This document shows positions 21,815 to 22,747 of a stretch of DNA of 22,747 bases, piece after piece. The stretch lies in IMG/VR virus record IMGVR_UViG_3300046467_000991, positions 1 to 22,747 of that record; one strand, written 5' to 3'. The stretch's first letter is position 1; every line of letters begins with the position of its first letter. The notes beneath the pieces were generated by a model. The model was given only the letters and a program-made list of their open reading frames with translations. It was not told the origin of the DNA and did not search any database. This stretch comes from a virus. Made by a program: the position numbers and the translations under genes.

Positions 21815-21981
21815 AACTAAACAAGAAGATAGTGGTGGCCAAGGGGTTTATAAATGCCAAGGATGAATGCAAACATATCAGTTTTGCAATAATCAAATCA
21901 GGATTTTACAAGTATCTAATTTGCAAAGCGTGTGGCCGAAATATGGGGGAGGTAGATGATATCAAACAACCAAATCAGTAG
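21808..21981 (+). CDS. 57-residue zinc-ribbon mini-protein
   Basis: A frame from the ATG at 21808 to the TAG at 21979, overlapping the previous gene by 7 bases. Residues CKH near 21-23 and CKACG near 39-43 give three Cys and a His as a probable zinc site. A basic N-terminus (MVKLNKKIVVAKG) precedes it. It resembles the other mini-genes in layout. Confidence 0.57.
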   Translation: MVKLNKKIVVAKGFINAKDECKHISFAIIKSGFYKYLICKACGRNMGEVDDIKQPNQ

Positions 21982-22141
21982 AGTCATCTGCATAGTTTGC
22001 CAGGAAACGATAGGTAGTCACAGCAAAAGGGGGTTGTGGAGATGTTTGTTCCGATGCCAAGGAACTCTGGTCGCTGCCAAATTAGAGGATGAATTACCCA
22101 CTGAGGATAAATCGGAGCCAAAAATCAACGTTAGGCATTGA
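21956..22141 (+). CDS. 61-residue zinc-binding mini-protein
   Basis: The ATG at 21956 is preceded by GGGGGAGGT, a strong ribosome site, inside the end of the previous gene. The peptide contains CIVC, then HS, then WRCLFRCQGT, giving two CxxC knuckles or related Cys pairs. The C-terminus is acidic (KLEDELPTEDKSEPK). It overlaps the nuclease start by 4 bases. Confidence 0.65.
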   Translation: MISNNQISRVICIVCQETIGSHSKRGLWRCLFRCQGTLVAAKLEDELPTEDKSEPKINVRH

Positions 22142-22485
22142 ACGAGCCTGAATTTGAGGCTAAGGTCATACGTGTACTAGACGGTGATACTGTTGATGTC
22201 GTATTTTCTTTTCCCTTTGGGATATCAGTGACCAAACGTGTAAGGATGTACGGAATTAATGCCCCCGAAACTCGTACGCGTAATAGGGAAGAGAAGTTAA
22301 GAGGCAAGTCTGCAAAAAAACGCCTCGTTGAACTGTTAGGCAAGGAGAGAGTTTGTATTATCAAGTATTATGGTGATGGTAAGTTTGGTCGTCCTCTTGG
22401 TGAGTTATTTGTTAATGGTGTTAATTTAAACCAGGTGCTTGTCAAAGAGGGCCACGCTGTTTCCTACTTTGGTGGAAAGAGATAA
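22138..22485 (+). CDS. Staphylococcal-nuclease-like (SNase/thermonuclease) nuclease
   Basis: This 115-residue protein starts at TTG 22138, overlapping the previous stop as TTGA. SNase motifs are present: VLDGDTVDVVF (D17), RVRMYGINAPETRT (R36 and E44 matching catalytic Arg35/Glu43) and GKFGRPLGELFVNG (R85 matching Arg87). The usual calcium ligand Asp40 is Asn41 here, a form I have also seen in phage relatives. Members cleave DNA and RNA with calcium. No signal peptide is present, so it would act in the cell, perhaps on host nucleic acid or replication products. Last gene of the zinc mini-gene operon. Confidence 0.88.
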   Translation: MNEPEFEAKVIRVLDGDTVDVVFSFPFGISVTKRVRMYGINAPETRTRNREEKLRGKSAKKRLVELLGKERVCIIKYYGDGKFGRPLGELFVNGVNLNQVLVKEGHAVSYFGGKR

Positions 22486-22717
22486 TCAACCCCCCTCCGA
22501 TTTGTACCTGTGTTTGTATCTGAGTAAAGTCCAAAATTAGCTTTTTCGATATATGCACCTGGCGTAGATCATATGGAGCTGGTACTGTGTGGAAATACTT
22601 CCTTATAAGTCTTTTTCCTTTATATAATGTGATTTAATTTTATAATATTGTGTTATATTGTGATAGTTATAAAAAAATAAACAAGTGATATATATATGAT
22701 ATAGTTTTAGGTTAATC
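22486..22717. other. AT-rich non-coding stretch
   Basis: After the nuclease stop there are 232 bases without a convincing gene. The first 80 include a C-rich patch; the rest is very AT-rich with many TATA-like sequences. On the minus strand a 30-codon open frame (22464-22565) overlaps the nuclease and lacks a start. It may hold a terminator and the promoter of the next gene. No tRNA or strong hairpin was found. Confidence 0.5.
22687..22700 (+). promoter_or_regulatory. TATA box for the gene running off the end
   Basis: GATATATATATGAT is centred about 25 nt before the ATG at 22718, the same spacing as the other leaderless promoters here. Confidence 0.5.
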
Positions 22718-22747
22718 ATGCAAAAATTCAAGAATTTGTTAGAAAAT
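22718..22747 (+). CDS. Start of a partial gene
   Basis: An ATG at 22718 opens a frame of ten codons (MQKFKNLLEN) to the window edge. Promoter spacing supports it. Nothing can be said about the product. Confidence 0.45.
   Translation, partial: MQKFKNLLEN

Noticed and set aside
22464-22565. Minus-strand peptide frame (contains GLYSDTNTG) after the nuclease
   Set aside because: It has no start codon, an upstream in-frame stop, and it overlaps the nuclease coding end, so it is not a gene on the evidence here.
1-22747. CRISPR array, insertion sequence, integrase or attachment site
   Set aside because: No regularly spaced repeats, transposase-like gene, terminal inverted repeats or recombinase motif were seen on either strand.

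Overview
The window looks like about 22.7 kb of a tailed archaeal virus or provirus, most likely one infecting a low-GC thaumarchaeon (Nitrososphaeria/Nitrosopumilus-like). Three observations support this. First, there is a complete HK97-type head and long non-contractile-tail gene set. Second, many start codons lie about 25 nt downstream of an archaeal TATA box of the type CTTTATAT, which implies leaderless mRNAs. Third, there are many small CxxC (zinc-ribbon) proteins, and the portal itself carries zinc knuckles. The tailed-virus assignment is firm. The host assignment is inference from promoter style and protein composition, since no host gene is present.

Minus strand, read from 19.2 kb down to 1: portal (zinc-ribbon insertions), small charged protein, four-knuckle zinc protein, membrane/coiled-coil protein, zinc-ribbon protein, 33-aa mini-protein, three-helix membrane protein (holin-like), prohead protease with a long C-terminal extension, scaffold, HK97 major capsid protein, 41-aa membrane peptide, two decoration-like proteins, head-tail adaptor, neck protein, tail terminator, tail tube, tail-chaperone pair, tape measure, distal-tail protein, tail hub with an inserted LamG domain, small tip protein, and a truncated fibre with a discoidin-like domain. 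The chaperone pair appears to use a -1 programmed frameshift at CCCTTTA. No large terminase, integrase or polymerase is visible, so the virus genome continues outside the window.

Plus strand: a two-gene island (15.48-16.13 kb) sits inside the structural block. A rightward segment starts at 19.4 kb with a structured intergenic/leader element. It continues with four small genes, two of them membrane proteins, and a matrixin-like metalloprotease, and it ends at a hairpin plus T8 terminator. This set could be a protease-based egress or entry module, since the cell wall of these archaea is a protein S-layer. A second rightward operon starts at a TATA box at 21.05 kb. It is a chain of overlapping mini-genes, most of them zinc-ribbon proteins of 39-61 residues, and ends with a staphylococcal-nuclease-fold nuclease. 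The last 230 bases are AT-rich and non-coding, with a promoter for a gene that runs off the end.

Hairpins followed by T-runs lie after the capsid gene, after one decoration gene and after the metalloprotease. Together with frequent TATA boxes, this suggests that head and tail genes are transcribed as many short units rather than one long operon.
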